A stretch of 20,613 nucleotides of DNA from a virus, in IMG/VR virus record IMGVR_UViG_3300013126_000306, positions 1-20,613 of that record; one strand, written 5' to 3'. Positions 7,414-14,764 of this stretch are shown piece by piece. The notes beneath the pieces are model-generated. The model saw only the letters and a program-made list of their open reading frames with translations, did no database searches and was not told where the DNA came from. The position numbers and the translations under genes were made by a program. How positions within the stretch are numbered: the first letter of the stretch is position 1; every line of letters begins with the position of its first letter.

Positions 7414-8126
7414 TATTTGTTCTTCCCATTATGAGTGCAGCTCACTACAGGACACCAATTACGGCACAAATTATTCGGCTTGGGGTTCCACACATTGGTT
7501 TCATACGCAGTGGTTAGTCGGTCGTACTGACCGAGCCACTTTTCCCAAGTCTCTTCTTGCTGCTCTTGGTGGTACTTGTCTTTCACAAACGCATTACAGA
7601 CAACAAAAAGCAATCCTGCATTGACGCTTGTGATCTCTGGAAAATGCTTAAAGATCGCCAACGACATCAGCTCTAACTGGTCTTTGTCTGCGTACTGTGA
7701 ACTTTTACCCGTCTTGTAATCAACAACGAACGCCTTACCCCGCTCTTTGTCAATGATCGCCAAGTCCACAATCCCACGCCACCACACATCCCTAGCCCCA
7801 AACCCGCACGGTCGCAAGTCACGGGTGATTCCCATGCGGTACTCGCACAGCTTATCGCCGTTTATCTCGTTGAGCTTATCGAGCGCAGCCTTGGCGAAGT
7901 TGAAGTACGGTGGTAGCGCAGTACCGTTTTTGATGTACTCCTCAGCCGCGCTATGAAACTTTCCACCATAAATAGTGGCCTCGGTGGGGTACTCGACGAT
8001 GTCCTTGGCTACCTTAAGGTGGAAGTATTTTTTAGGGCATTGCTCAAAGAGCTTTATGCTGCTGTAACTCCACGCCGGGGTCGGCTTGGGCGGAGGGGAT
8101 CGAAGCTGCGATGATGTTTTTTGCAT
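7413..8126 (-). CDS. Cas4/AddB-like PD-(D/E)XK nuclease with possible Fe-S cluster
   Basis: About 237 residues from ATG 8126; the frame is open to another ATG at 8162 and neither has a clear ribosome site. Counting from 8162: SYSSIKLFEQCPKKY (32-46) opens the domain; G130-IVDL with D133, then VVDYKTG (147-152) with D148 and K150, then Q162 form the RecB-family active site. One early cysteine (C42) and three late ones (C233, C237, C242) copy the layout of the Fe-S nucleases Cas4 and AddB. Such phage enzymes process DNA ends in recombination. The start overlaps the upstream gene by 83 nt (or 119). Confidence 0.88.
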   Translation of the reverse strand: MQKTSSQLRSPPPKPTPAWSYSSIKLFEQCPKKYFHLKVAKDIVEYPTEATIYGGKFHSAAEEYIKNGTALPPYFNFAKAALDKLNEINGDKLCEYRMGITRDLRPCGFGARDVWWRGIVDLAIIDKERGKAFVVDYKTGKSSQYADKDQLELMSLAIFKHFPEITSVNAGLLFVVCNAFVKDKYHQEQQEETWEKWLGQYDRLTTAYETNVWNPKPNNLCRNWCPVVSCTHNGKNK

Positions 8127-8268
8127 GACGTAAGGTAGTAAGTGCGGTAAGGATATGACCATACGCCATTATTGGGTCGTTTTCAAGTAGTCTTCTTTTA
8201 GCTAATGCCAGTTCTTTTTCTGCGTTGATAAACGGCACAATGTAATCATTCAGTTCAGCAATCACCAT
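8044..8268 (-). CDS. Small helical protein of unknown function
   Basis: 74 residues, mostly helical (NDYIVPFINAEKELALAKRR, then ALTTLRHAKNIIAAS). The ribosome site is good (GGAGAAACTTATG), and the ATG overlaps the end of the polymerase gene by 14 nt. Its last third overlaps the nuclease gene in another frame. I do not recognise a family. It could be an accessory subunit of the polymerase or nuclease, but only gene order suggests this. Confidence 0.55.
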   Translation of the reverse strand: MVIAELNDYIVPFINAEKELALAKRRLLENDPIMAYGHILTALTTLRHAKNIIAASIPSAQADPGVELQQHKAL

Positions 8269-10075
8269 AAGTTTCTCCTATCCCAGATTCACAATTAATA
8301 GGTAAGCCTTGTGCCCAATCAGGAACCCAACGCATACATTCCTCAACGTAGTCCCGTGCAGCGTACTTCTCAGTCATGGGTGCAACGCAAGCAATCGCAT
8401 CATGCACGGTCAGCACTACCCGATACCGCTTGGAGATACGAACCATCTGCTCGCCTATGATGCACCGCGCAACGGCTTGGCACACGTTCTCTATAACCTT
8501 ACCACCGTAAATTTTAATCTGTCCTTTGCGGGTCTTGTACTGAAACTCATCGCCTTCACCTGCCGACAGTTCGTTGTATCGCATCAATAACTTATTGGGT
8601 AACTTGATAGCCTTGTGCTTGCCTATGATCTTCAACAGCCCCGGTCTGCCTAACGTGCCGTCGATGTTGTCTTTCATAAGCCCCAGAGCAAACTGTGCTT
8701 CGCGCCACAACGCCACGATGTGCGGATTTGTTTTACGGTAAATCTCAATGATGCGACGGCACTCATCGAGTTCTGTCTCTACCCCAAGCACCTTGAGTTG
8801 TGCCTGAAACTTGGCTGCACCCATGCCATACCCTGCACCGAGAATTGTGGTCTTGCCTACAAACCGCTGCTCCTTGGTAACCTGATCTTCATGCACACCA
8901 TAAATGGCGCTTGCCATCTTCTTGTAAACATCTTCTTTATTTGCAAACGCTTCAACCAAATCATCTTGTTGTGCTATCCATGCAAGCACCCGTGCTTCGA
9001 TCTGTGATGAGTCTGAGTCAATAATGACCTGACCCTTGGGTGGCAGGATAGATGTCTTGAGCTTGTTGGCGTTAGCCCCTCGGCTTGGAAGATTTTGTAG
9101 GTTCAGGTTATCCGACCCACCCCATCTGCCTGTATGCGCTGCGTAATACTTTAGGGGTACAGGCATCAATCCACGTTCGGCAATACCTATAAAGCGTTCA
9201 GTGCGTGTTTCTTCCAATGTAGATTTTGTGCCGATCCGCGCAGCAACCAGAGCTTGCACACGCTCATCGTCATGCTCAAGCAAAGCCTTGAATTCCTCAT
9301 CATTCTTTGCCATCGCGTAGGTTTCTTTGCCCGTCGTTGGGCTGATTTTCATCGGGGGGTCCACACCCAAAGAACGTAGCAGTTCAGCAAACTTCGGGTT
9401 GCTCATCAAGTCATCGCGGTTTGCCGCTGCATCAGTCAATAACTTTTCTTTGCGTTCACGCACTTCGGCTAAGTGTTGTTCTAATAATTCTTTATCGAGT
9501 CTTAGCACAGGCTCAGTAAACATACGTAGCGTTAAGTCAATGAGCTTGATCTCTCCTGTGGGAAAGTTTTTACCCATCATCAGTCTATCGAAGAGCGCGT
9601 AGGTCAGGTCAACGTCGTTGATGCAGTAGTCGCCATACGCCGCCAAACCTTCTTCAGTGAATTCGGTGCGGCGCACACCCATCGCGTTGATAACTTCAGT
9701 GCCCTTGACCCCAAGGTTATAGCGTTCAGCAAGGGCTTTTAACGAACCCCCCACTTCAACACCGTGCAAAGCCCTCGCCATAGATAACGTATCAAGCCAT
9801 AGCTTAGGGCGAATATCAAACACCCAATTAAGAATGGCACCATCAAACATAGCATTGTGAGCAAGGCCAGCACTCCCCTCCCAATCGAACTGTATGAGCC
9901 AAGTCTTGATCTGTTCATGTGTACCACTTGCCCACTCCGTTTGGTTGTCGTCTACCTTTACTGCTACACCAATCACCTCAAAGAATGGACTGCGTATGTA
10001 CTCCTCAGTTGTCATCTTGCTCAGTGAATATTCGCGGTTGTAGTAGGTTTCAAAATCAATCGTTATTATTTTCAT
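8255..10075 (-). CDS. Family A DNA polymerase with 3'-5' exonuclease
   Basis: 606 residues. N-terminal DEDDy exonuclease: DFET at 7-10, HNAMFDG 73-79, and YCIND 150-154. Polymerase domain: DSDSSQIEARVLAW 353-366 (motif A), K408 and YGMG 416-419 (motif B), VHDA 557-560 (motif C). This is the phage replicase. The start at 10075 (MKIITIDFET) has GAGGTAAGG just upstream; the frame runs on to 10174 but without a ribosome site and into the next gene. It overlaps the preceding gene by 20 nt. No uracil or extra insert is seen; length fits podovirus polymerases of the T7 type, slightly short. Confidence 0.95.
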   Translation of the reverse strand: MKIITIDFETYYNREYSLSKMTTEEYIRSPFFEVIGVAVKVDDNQTEWASGTHEQIKTWLIQFDWEGSAGLAHNAMFDGAILNWVFDIRPKLWLDTLSMARALHGVEVGGSLKALAERYNLGVKGTEVINAMGVRRTEFTEEGLAAYGDYCINDVDLTYALFDRLMMGKNFPTGEIKLIDLTLRMFTEPVLRLDKELLEQHLAEVRERKEKLLTDAAANRDDLMSNPKFAELLRSLGVDPPMKISPTTGKETYAMAKNDEEFKALLEHDDERVQALVAARIGTKSTLEETRTERFIGIAERGLMPVPLKYYAAHTGRWGGSDNLNLQNLPSRGANANKLKTSILPPKGQVIIDSDSSQIEARVLAWIAQQDDLVEAFANKEDVYKKMASAIYGVHEDQVTKEQRFVGKTTILGAGYGMGAAKFQAQLKVLGVETELDECRRIIEIYRKTNPHIVALWREAQFALGLMKDNIDGTLGRPGLLKIIGKHKAIKLPNKLLMRYNELSAGEGDEFQYKTRKGQIKIYGGKVIENVCQAVARCIIGEQMVRISKRYRVVLTVHDAIACVAPMTEKYAARDYVEECMRWVPDWAQGLPINCESGIGETYGDC

Positions 10076-10394
10076 CCTTACCTCTGTAAATAGTTGAACG
10101 CCATTTTGTAACGACCATCCCATGCACCGAACGGCTGTTGGCTCTAGCCCACCCATCTGCCACAACAACCCCATCGCGCTTAGCTTGTAGTGCTACAGCC
10201 CCCCATGCCCTTTCGTCCGGGGGGAGGGGCATATCTAAATTACTTTTACGTACTTCTTCTGTCATAAAAAATTGATTGTGTATGGCATGTTTTCTGAACG
10301 CTGCATAGGCTTCAGCCTTCCATGCTTCCCCCGCATTATCTGCGGCTACTTCTGCCATTGAATGCCCAATGGCTAGACCTTCGTGGTTGCTCAT
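10056..10394 (-). CDS. Conserved phage protein with RAWG motif
   Basis: 112 residues, function unknown. 'HNQFFMTEEVR', 'PPDERAWGAVALQAKRDG' and 'HGMVVTKWRS' form a pattern that I recall from many phages and prophages (hN..F..edvR ... p.d.RAWG.v ... h....WrS), usually beside replication genes. Ribosome site AGGAGAGATAG before ATG. It overlaps the polymerase start, suggesting coupled translation and a replication-linked role. Confidence 0.7.
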   Translation of the reverse strand: MSNHEGLAIGHSMAEVAADNAGEAWKAEAYAAFRKHAIHNQFFMTEEVRKSNLDMPLPPDERAWGAVALQAKRDGVVVADGWARANSRSVHGMVVTKWRSTIYRGKDENNND

Positions 10395-10403
10395 CTATCT
10401 CTC

Positions 10404-10646
10404 CTAAAAGGGTGCTTCTTCTACATCTTGCAGGTTATGATTCTTTTCTCGTTTTATTATTTGTATTTGATTGCGCGGCAGGAATACATAGTGCGGGAAA
10501 GGCCAGCCGTTGGTAGAAGGTACGCGCAAGCACACGAACCCATCCTCATCTACCTTAACAACGTAGCCAATCTCGCCCGTCGATTTGATTTTTACTTTTG
10601 TATCAGGGCTCACGGATTTTTCCCCCTGCTTCTTTCCAACCATCAT
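10404..10646 (-). CDS. Small SH3-like protein
   Basis: 80 residues. 'DTKVKIKSTGEIGYVVKVDE' through 'YVFLPRNQIQII' reads as a five-strand SH3/KOW-like barrel. ATG at 10646 is chosen for the GAAGG ribosome site and small overlap; the frame goes up to 10703 without one. The stop TAG forms part of the ribosome site of the next gene (TAGGAGAG). No known family recognised. Confidence 0.6.
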   Translation of the reverse strand: MMVGKKQGEKSVSPDTKVKIKSTGEIGYVVKVDEDGFVCLRVPSTNGWPFPHYVFLPRNQIQIIKREKNHNLQDVEEAPF

Positions 10647-10836
10647 AAAAACCTTCACGCCAAGCCTTCTCCCAAGCGATACACCACAGGTCATACGACC
10701 CATCGAGTGGGAACTTGAAATCTTCTTTGCCTTTCATCATTGCCTTAGTATCTTTTCGCTTGATGAATGCTTCCCAAGCTTTGTCTCTGTCAGGGTTACT
10801 AATGGGTATGTCGTCAAACAATCCTTTCTTGCTCAT
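10603..10836 (-). CDS. Hypothetical small protein
   Basis: 77 residues; GGAG seven bases before ATG. Rich in tryptophan: 'AWEAFIKRKD', 'WCIAWEKAWREGFYDGW'. The last motif (W..AW..G...GW) is seen again in looser form in the gene at 11532 (FAWERGFVDGM), so the two may be distant relatives. Overlaps its neighbours by 23 and 44 nt. Function unknown. Confidence 0.6.
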   Translation of the reverse strand: MSKKGLFDDIPISNPDRDKAWEAFIKRKDTKAMMKGKEDFKFPLDGSYDLWCIAWEKAWREGFYDGWKEAGGKIREP

Positions 10837-11023
10837 TGCTTACTCCTTGACTCTCGTTAAATATCGTTGGAGAGATTTTCGACAGCATCTCCGCTGCTTT
10901 TAACCGATCTCTTGCGGCGTTAGCATCATCATGCATAATGTTTAACAAAGTTTTTATCACAGCCATTTGAAGATCGACTTTGCACTGCTTCAGTATTTCA
11001 TTTTGTTTAAGATCCCCGTTCAT
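10814..11023 (-). CDS. Hypothetical small helical protein
   Basis: 69 residues from ATG 11023, which overlaps the stop of the gene upstream as ATGA, with AAGGGG as ribosome site. The longer frame to 11074 lacks support. 'MHDDANAARDRLKAAEMLSK' is an amphipathic helix of the kind found in small phage proteins, including terminase small subunits, but the protein is too short to be one. Function unknown. Confidence 0.6.
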   Translation of the reverse strand: MNGDLKQNEILKQCKVDLQMAVIKTLLNIMHDDANAARDRLKAAEMLSKISPTIFNESQGVSNEQERIV

Positions 11024-11346
11024 GTGTTTCCCCTTGCTCGGATAATGTTCTTGATCCGATCTTCGATCTGCCACTCAAGTTCTTTCAGCAAGTCTTCAAT
11101 GCTCTCGCCGTGTCCTGTAGCGTAGCCCCGCTCAAGCATCCAGTGGGTTACCTTCTCACGCTCGGCAGCAAGCGTCTTAATGTGCGCGTTTATCTTCTCA
11201 ATTTCTGGGGCATTCTTAGTGATGATGCGCTGACGCTCATGCTCGGCAACAAGGGCGGCGAAGCTTTCAAGTGTTGTCAGAGACGTAAACTGCCAACTTA
11301 TGTACCCCGCCTCCCGCGCTATGCGGATGATGTCTTCTCTATCCAT
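11020..11346 (-). CDS. Hypothetical phage early protein (DREDIIRIAREAG family)
   Basis: 108 residues. 'MDREDIIRIAREAGY' and 'LESFAALVAEHERQRI' form an opening common to many phage accessory proteins of unknown role. The rest is a coiled-coil region (ITKNAPEIEKINAHIKTLAA) and 'HWMLERGYATGHGESIEDLL'. Overlaps the next gene by four bases (ATGA) and the previous by eight. Confidence 0.65.
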   Translation of the reverse strand: MDREDIIRIAREAGYISWQFTSLTTLESFAALVAEHERQRIITKNAPEIEKINAHIKTLAAEREKVTHWMLERGYATGHGESIEDLLKELEWQIEDRIKNIIRARGNT

Positions 11347-11539
11347 GATTCTTCTCCTTCTTGGGATTAATCACCGTCTTAGCTGCCTTGGAAGCAGGCC
11401 ACAAAACTGCGCGTTGATCGATAGTGAAATCCATACCGCCATGACGCATGGCATGTAGCAACCTTGGAGTCAGTGCTGTAAATTGCTTAGGCGCTGGCTC
11501 ATCAGGGCAAATCGTAAATGTGTAAGGTAATTTAGCCAT
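11339..11539 (-). CDS. Hypothetical small protein
   Basis: 66 residues from ATG 11539 with GAGGAG upstream; the frame continues to 11566 without a ribosome site. 'MAKLPYTFTICPDE', 'LTPRLLHAMRHGGMDFTIDQ' and a basic end. No family recognised. Overlaps each neighbour by eight bases, as part of the continuous small-gene run. Confidence 0.6.
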   Translation of the reverse strand: MAKLPYTFTICPDEPAPKQFTALTPRLLHAMRHGGMDFTIDQRAVLWPASKAAKTVINPKKEKNHG

Positions 11540-11888
11540 TGTTTTTCTCCTCAAGAAACGCATCAATAGCGTGAATCAACTCTTCTCTGTCCGTGTACTT
11601 TTCATAAAACTTTCGGGCTTCGTCGCCAGTCAACCCCTGCCATTCACGCTTTTTGTAAAACCCTGCGCGATTAAGGATCTCCTCAAGATTTGGGCCAAAG
11701 ATCTTGGTTGGTTCTTTGTTAATTTGTACGCTTAATTTCATTTGGTGCTGCATACCGTCAACAAACCCACGCTCCCAAGCAAAACTAAACGCCTTGCCGT
11801 GGCTTGACTGCTCAAGCGTGAAATCTGTTGCAAAGTCTGGCGTACCTGCGATCTCACACCATGCCTTCCATGCTTTTAGTTTGGTCAT
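11532..11888 (-). CDS. Hypothetical protein
   Basis: 118 residues. Starts 'KLKAWKAWCEIAG', contains 'FSFAWERGFVDGM' (compare the gene at 10603) and ends in a helical 'REELIHAIDAFLEEK'. Starts at an ATGA overlap with the gene upstream, with GAGGGAG as ribosome site. Function unknown. Confidence 0.65.
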   Translation of the reverse strand: MTKLKAWKAWCEIAGTPDFATDFTLEQSSHGKAFSFAWERGFVDGMQHQMKLSVQINKEPTKIFGPNLEEILNRAGFYKKREWQGLTGDEARKFYEKYTDREELIHAIDAFLEEKNNG

Positions 11889-12268
11889 GTGTTCTTCTCC
11901 CTCAAGGCTTGTTCAATGGCTTGGGCTATCCACCAATCCAATTGATCGCGCTGGCCTAACTGTTGCCCGCGAGTCGCGTGCATATATCTTTCGTGGTCAC
12001 GCTCGGCTGCAATCGTGCATTCTTCAATATCATCATCCGTAAGCCCAACCCATTGCCGAGCAACAACCGCAACACCGTCCTTATCCACACGGTCGTCGTA
12101 GCAAGCACAGCCACGCTCATAGCAGCCTTTGTCGATTATGGTCATGTGTTCTTTCTCTAGTGCTTGTTGCAACGCGGTGATGACTTCTTCTACTCTTTGA
12201 TCGCAATACACTTCATCCGCAATTTCGTTCAACATATCAAGCGCCATCTTCATAACTTCACGGCTCAT
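11885..12268 (-). CDS. Hypothetical phage early protein
   Basis: 127 residues, strong ribosome site GGAGGTGGAG. 'MSREVMKMALDMLNEI' and 'VITALQQALE' make a start I recall in phage proteins of unknown function. A middle section holds three close cysteines (KGCYERGCACYDD), then 'ARQWVGLTDDDIEE', and a helical end. The cysteine group could bind metal. The upstream gene overlaps by four bases. Confidence 0.65.
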   Translation of the reverse strand: MSREVMKMALDMLNEIADEVYCDQRVEEVITALQQALEKEHMTIIDKGCYERGCACYDDRVDKDGVAVVARQWVGLTDDDIEECTIAAERDHERYMHATRGQQLGQRDQLDWWIAQAIEQALREKNT

Positions 12269-12477
12269 TTCTCCACCTCCAATAACATTTTCTTCATACG
12301 CTCAGCTAACCACAGCACTGTGCCACCATCAGCATAGGTTGACGCAAAATATTCTTCTCCATCTGTCGTGTAACCCATGATGACAACCCCTTCCAGAGTT
12401 TCTTTTGCTGCATCAAGTACCGTGTCTGGGGGTAAATCCAACCTAGTTATTCCCGTAAAGTTAATGATCTTGCTCAT
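12265..12477 (-). CDS. Conserved small phage protein
   Basis: 70 residues. 'FTGITRLDLPPDTVLDAAKE', 'VVIMGYTTDGEEYFAST' and 'GGTVLWLAERMKKMLLE' fit a small conserved phage family without a known role (GITR.dlpPD.vL ... FAS..aDgg.vLWL). Compact alpha/beta by appearance. GGAG ribosome site; four-base overlaps with both neighbours. Confidence 0.7.
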   Translation of the reverse strand: MSKIINFTGITRLDLPPDTVLDAAKETLEGVVIMGYTTDGEEYFASTYADGGTVLWLAERMKKMLLEVEK

Positions 12478-12659
12478 GCTCTATCTCCTTCTCTATCTCT
12501 CCAACTGTCATTGCCTTTAGTACGCTGCTCGTACACTTCCATCAGCAGTTCTGCTGCCTCCTTTATTTTGAATTTTTCTGTTGTGCAGTAATCTGGCAAA
12601 CCTTCAGAATAGCCCTCAAGCCATGCGGCGAGCATGGCAAACTTATAGTCAGGACTCAT
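12474..12659 (-). CDS. Hypothetical small protein
   Basis: 61 residues, acidic and helical ('FAMLAAWLEGYSEGLPDY', 'KEAAELLMEVYEQ'), with a GGGG-type ribosome site. Lies between two conserved genes and overlaps both. Function unknown. Confidence 0.55.
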   Translation of the reverse strand: MSPDYKFAMLAAWLEGYSEGLPDYCTTEKFKIKEAAELLMEVYEQRTKGNDSWRDREGDRA

Positions 12660-12870
12660 TCTTTTCCCCGTTCAATATCCGTGCAATCTCACGGTCGATA
12701 TACCAACGTGCTTTGCGTAGGTCTTCAATCTGCTCGCCTTTCAAACCAGCTCGCCACAAATATTTTATAGCGTTACCCACGCAGAAATTCATGTGCTCGG
12801 TAACTTCTATACACTCCACCCCTGAAGGGTGGTTCGTGTAATGTTTGGGGTGATTGACGTTGTCATTCAT
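12649..12870 (-). CDS. DUF3310 protein
   Basis: 73 residues. 'NHPKHYTNHPSGVECIEVTE', 'FCVGNAIKYLWRAGLKG' and 'EDLRKARWYIDREI' are the hallmark of DUF3310, a small phage family sometimes called nucleotide kinase-like without firm proof. ATG at 12870 overlaps the upstream stop as ATGA. An alternative ATG at 12888 has a stronger ribosome site (GAGGAGGT), so the protein may carry six more residues. Confidence 0.9.
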   Translation of the reverse strand: MNDNVNHPKHYTNHPSGVECIEVTEHMNFCVGNAIKYLWRAGLKGEQIEDLRKARWYIDREIARILNGEKNES

Positions 12871-13127
12871 ACCTTGTACCCCTTCCATCCTTTGACCTCC
12901 TCAGTCCACGAACGTTTCCATAATTGCCTCGTTGTAAGACGTGCTTGCATGTCAAACATTTGTACGGTGGTGTACTCTTTGCGTTCGTGTTCTCGCCCCG
13001 GCCCTACCCATGTATGCTTACCTTGCCCTTTAGCATTAAGATGTTTTGGGTAATACGGTATACCATGTAGAATGAACACAGGCTGCGTTTCCTTTTCTGC
13101 TAATTTATTTTGATCCATTATCGACAT
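12867..13127 (-). CDS. Hypothetical basic protein
   Basis: 86 residues from ATG 13127, with AAGGAGAGT upstream. The frame is open to 13298, but that part is the shadow of the next gene. 'FILHGIPYYPKHLNAKGQGK' and 'QARLTTRQLWKRSWTEEV' are rich in lysine, arginine and tryptophan. No family known. Confidence 0.6.
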   Translation of the reverse strand: MSIMDQNKLAEKETQPVFILHGIPYYPKHLNAKGQGKHTWVGPGREHERKEYTTVQMFDMQARLTTRQLWKRSWTEEVKGWKGYKV

Positions 13128-13368
13128 CTTGTACTCTCCTTCTGAGCATGGCATCTGCCACACGATATGCAAAGTCAGCAAATGCTTCCTCTGGTTTTCT
13201 ATTGGGCATCTGCCCCCAACGCCCTGCAAGTATTCCTGTGATGGCAGCTTTGGCAAAGTCATCACGCAGGTTTTCCTCGTACTCCTCAGCCTCTGCAAGT
13301 TCCCTGTGCATCCGTTCTATTTCTTCATCAGTCATGTCCCCGTAAAGGGCTTTCTTCCAATCACTCAT
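13105..13368 (-). CDS. Conserved small phage protein
   Basis: 87 residues. A charged helical start ('DEEIERMHRELAEAEEYEEN') leads to 'RDDFAKAAITGILAGRWG' and 'FADFAYRVADAMLRRR'. The second half follows a small phage family that I recall with the pattern DD.AkaAltGlLa ... yeiADAML..R, of unknown role. Good ribosome site (GGAGATGAATCATG). The ATG overlaps the stop of the 42-aa gene upstream. Confidence 0.65.
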   Translation of the reverse strand: MSDWKKALYGDMTDEEIERMHRELAEAEEYEENLRDDFAKAAITGILAGRWGQMPNRKPEEAFADFAYRVADAMLRRRVQDVDNGSK

Positions 13369-13493
13369 GATTCATCTCCGCTTAGTCTGAAGTCAATCCT
13401 TGCCCGATCAAGGGCAGCTATTCTCCGACGCTCGGCAACCACCTTGGGATCTTTCCAAGGATAGGGTTGCTTCAATAACTTCCACTGACGCAT
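13365..13493 (-). CDS. 42-aa basic small protein
   Basis: A short gene filling the 132-nt gap here: it starts MRQWKLLKQPYPWKD, is rich in arginine (AERRRIAALDRARIDFR) and ends at a TGA that overlaps the next ATG (ATGA), as elsewhere in this run. No strong ribosome site; a 6-bp hairpin (13503-13518, AAGCAC/GTGCTT) sits just upstream over the stop of the previous gene, so reinitiation is likely. Function unknown. Confidence 0.5.
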   Translation of the reverse strand: MRQWKLLKQPYPWKDPKVVAERRRIAALDRARIDFRLSGDES

Positions 13494-13500
13494 GAAAGTT

Positions 13501-13902
13501 TTAAGCACGTTTGTGCTTTCGCTTGTTGTTTTTATCTGCATCTCTTTCTCCTGTTATGTTAAATGGATCACTGAAAAAAGGCTCGGGTATGGTCACCCTT
13601 GCCTTGGCAAACTTTCTGGAATACAAACGATCTTCTTGTTTCTGGAATAGCTTCTCCTGTTTTGTGGGTTCCATCGTTATGAATTTGTAGTGCCGCTCCG
13701 CCGTGATGTACGGCCTGTTGGGGTCTTTCTTCAAAAAACTTTCAACACACCCCCACCGCACAAGTCTGGTCATAACAGCATAAACAGTGCTCTTATCGAT
13801 CTTCGTCTGCAAGGCTATGTCTCTGACAGTGGGTGGTGTGACCCGCTTCTTGATGTACTTAAGCGCCTTGAGTTGTAGCGGTGTTAGCTTAATTTCTTCC
13901 AT
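13501..13902 (-). CDS. Winged helix-turn-helix regulator
   Basis: 133 residues from ATG 13902 (AGGTG upstream; a GTG at 13911 is also possible). Residues ~4-55 are a MarR/LexA-type winged HTH: 'LTPLQLKALKYIKKR', 'TVRDIALQTKIDKSTVYAVM', 'LVRWGCVESFLKKDP'. The rest is basic with no effector domain or LexA-type protease site. It may be the phage's own transcription factor and is a candidate binder for the palindromes on the right. Confidence 0.75.
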   Translation of the reverse strand: MEEIKLTPLQLKALKYIKKRVTPPTVRDIALQTKIDKSTVYAVMTRLVRWGCVESFLKKDPNRPYITAERHYKFITMEPTKQEKLFQKQEDRLYSRKFAKARVTIPEPFFSDPFNITGERDADKNNKRKHKRA

Positions 13903-14254
13903 ACATATCACCTGTCACGCCAAGGTATCGACATAAAGAAATCGCGCACCGCTGTAAAAACGTAGGGATGGGAACCTGCTCCTGATCTGGCACAGCTTCG
14001 CTAAACATGGGAACAAACGGCTGCGGCTTGTCCTCTTGCTTGGGAACTACTATCGGGGGCGGGGTAGTTTGTGTAGCGCGGCGTTTGCGCTCGATGTCAA
14101 CAGCACGGTATATGGTTGACCGCGCACGACCCGTCAGTGATCCTATGACATCGACGGTAATACCTGATTCATACATGCTATAAATCTTACGCACTTCTGA
14201 ACGGGGCATACGCCTACGGCGGGAAGCTGTGGGCGAGTAAGTCTTTGAGTTCAT
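13889..14254 (-). CDS. Resolvase-type helix-turn-helix protein
   Basis: 121 residues. 'MPRSEVRKIYSMYESG', 'VIGSLTGRARSTIYRAV' is an HTH like the DNA-binding part of resolvases/transposases (HTH_38/HTH_23). A proline-rich linker (TTPPPIVVPKQEDKPQP) joins it to a short C-terminal helix. No catalytic domain, so a regulator or DNA-bridging protein is likelier than a recombinase. Ribosome site GAGGAG; 41-nt overlap with the VRR-NUC gene. Confidence 0.7.
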   Translation of the reverse strand: MNSKTYSPTASRRRRMPRSEVRKIYSMYESGITVDVIGSLTGRARSTIYRAVDIERKRRATQTTPPPIVVPKQEDKPQPFVPMFSEAVPDQEQVPIPTFLQRCAISLCRYLGVTGDMYGRN

Positions 14255-14507
14255 CTATATTCTCCTCGTTGATTACGATTGCTAAACCCCCTGCACTTCT
14301 TATTTGTGCAAGGTTCTTCTCCTGTAAGGCTGTGGTCTTTCCTTTACCTGCCTTACATTCGATTCCTATAAACGCACTGTTAAAACACACCACAAAGTCT
14401 GGTGCACCTGAGTTGCCATACCCACCTGTGATGGGCATGACGTAGTAAGCGCCAAGTGCTTGAAGCACCTCGCGTACTTTCTTTTTAACTTTCGCTTCCG
14501 GTGTCAT
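14214..14507 (-). CDS. VRR-NUC nuclease
   Basis: 97 residues from ATG 14507 (GAGGAGAATC before it). 'GAPDFVVCFNSAFIGIECKA' holds the PD..(E)xK active site (D37, E50, K52), with Q62 after TTALQ as in stand-alone VRR-NUC enzymes. These small phage nucleases act on branched DNA or flaps and probably serve replication or recombination. Second PD-(D/E)XK nuclease in the window. Confidence 0.9.
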   Translation of the reverse strand: MTPEAKVKKKVREVLQALGAYYVMPITGGYGNSGAPDFVVCFNSAFIGIECKAGKGKTTALQEKNLAQIRSAGGLAIVINEENIDELKDLLAHSFPP

Positions 14508-14757
14508 GATTCTCCTCAAAATAAATCCAAAAGATGTTGTCGCTGATACGCCGCCCTATGCCTTCTACAAATTCAGTCGGTGCAACCATCATGAGCACAG
14601 CAAGTCTGCGCTGTATCCACTCAGGTATTTCCGACATATCGGTTGTAGTGATTGGTGGGTCTAAGTCCCACCGCAAAGGATCAAACGGGCAAAACATTAA
14701 CTTACCCTTGCATACTTCAACTCGCACGATGTTGGTCATACGCATGGGTTCTTTCAT
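14485..14757 (-). CDS. Small protein sharing a C-terminal motif with its neighbour
   Basis: 90 residues; start at 14757 chosen as the first ATG after the upstream stop, behind GGAGAAGGA. After a short beta-rich start, the end reads 'FVEGIGRRISDNIFWIYFEE', which matches 'YVEGLGVRLDDTHFWIERDE' at the end of the gene upstream. A preceding stretch also lines up (IPEWIQRRLAVL against LPHDIAAKIATL). It looks like a stand-alone copy of that C-terminal domain. Function unknown. Confidence 0.65.
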   Translation of the reverse strand: MKEPMRMTNIVRVEVCKGKLMFCPFDPLRWDLDPPITTTDMSEIPEWIQRRLAVLMMVAPTEFVEGIGRRISDNIFWIYFEENHDTGSES

Positions 14758-14764
14758 GATGGGT

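Noticed and set aside
8255-10174. Longer DNA polymerase starting at 10174
   Set aside because: The extra 33 residues overlap the RAWG-motif gene and have no ribosome site; ATG 10075 begins right at the exonuclease motif.
10383-10860. Several + strand frames of 90-110 aa
   Set aside because: Antisense to small - strand genes that have ribosome sites and tight overlaps; the + frames have none.
12867-13298. 143-aa form of the gene starting at 13298
   Set aside because: The first 57 residues are the shadow of the gene at 13105; the ATG at 13127 has a strong ribosome site.
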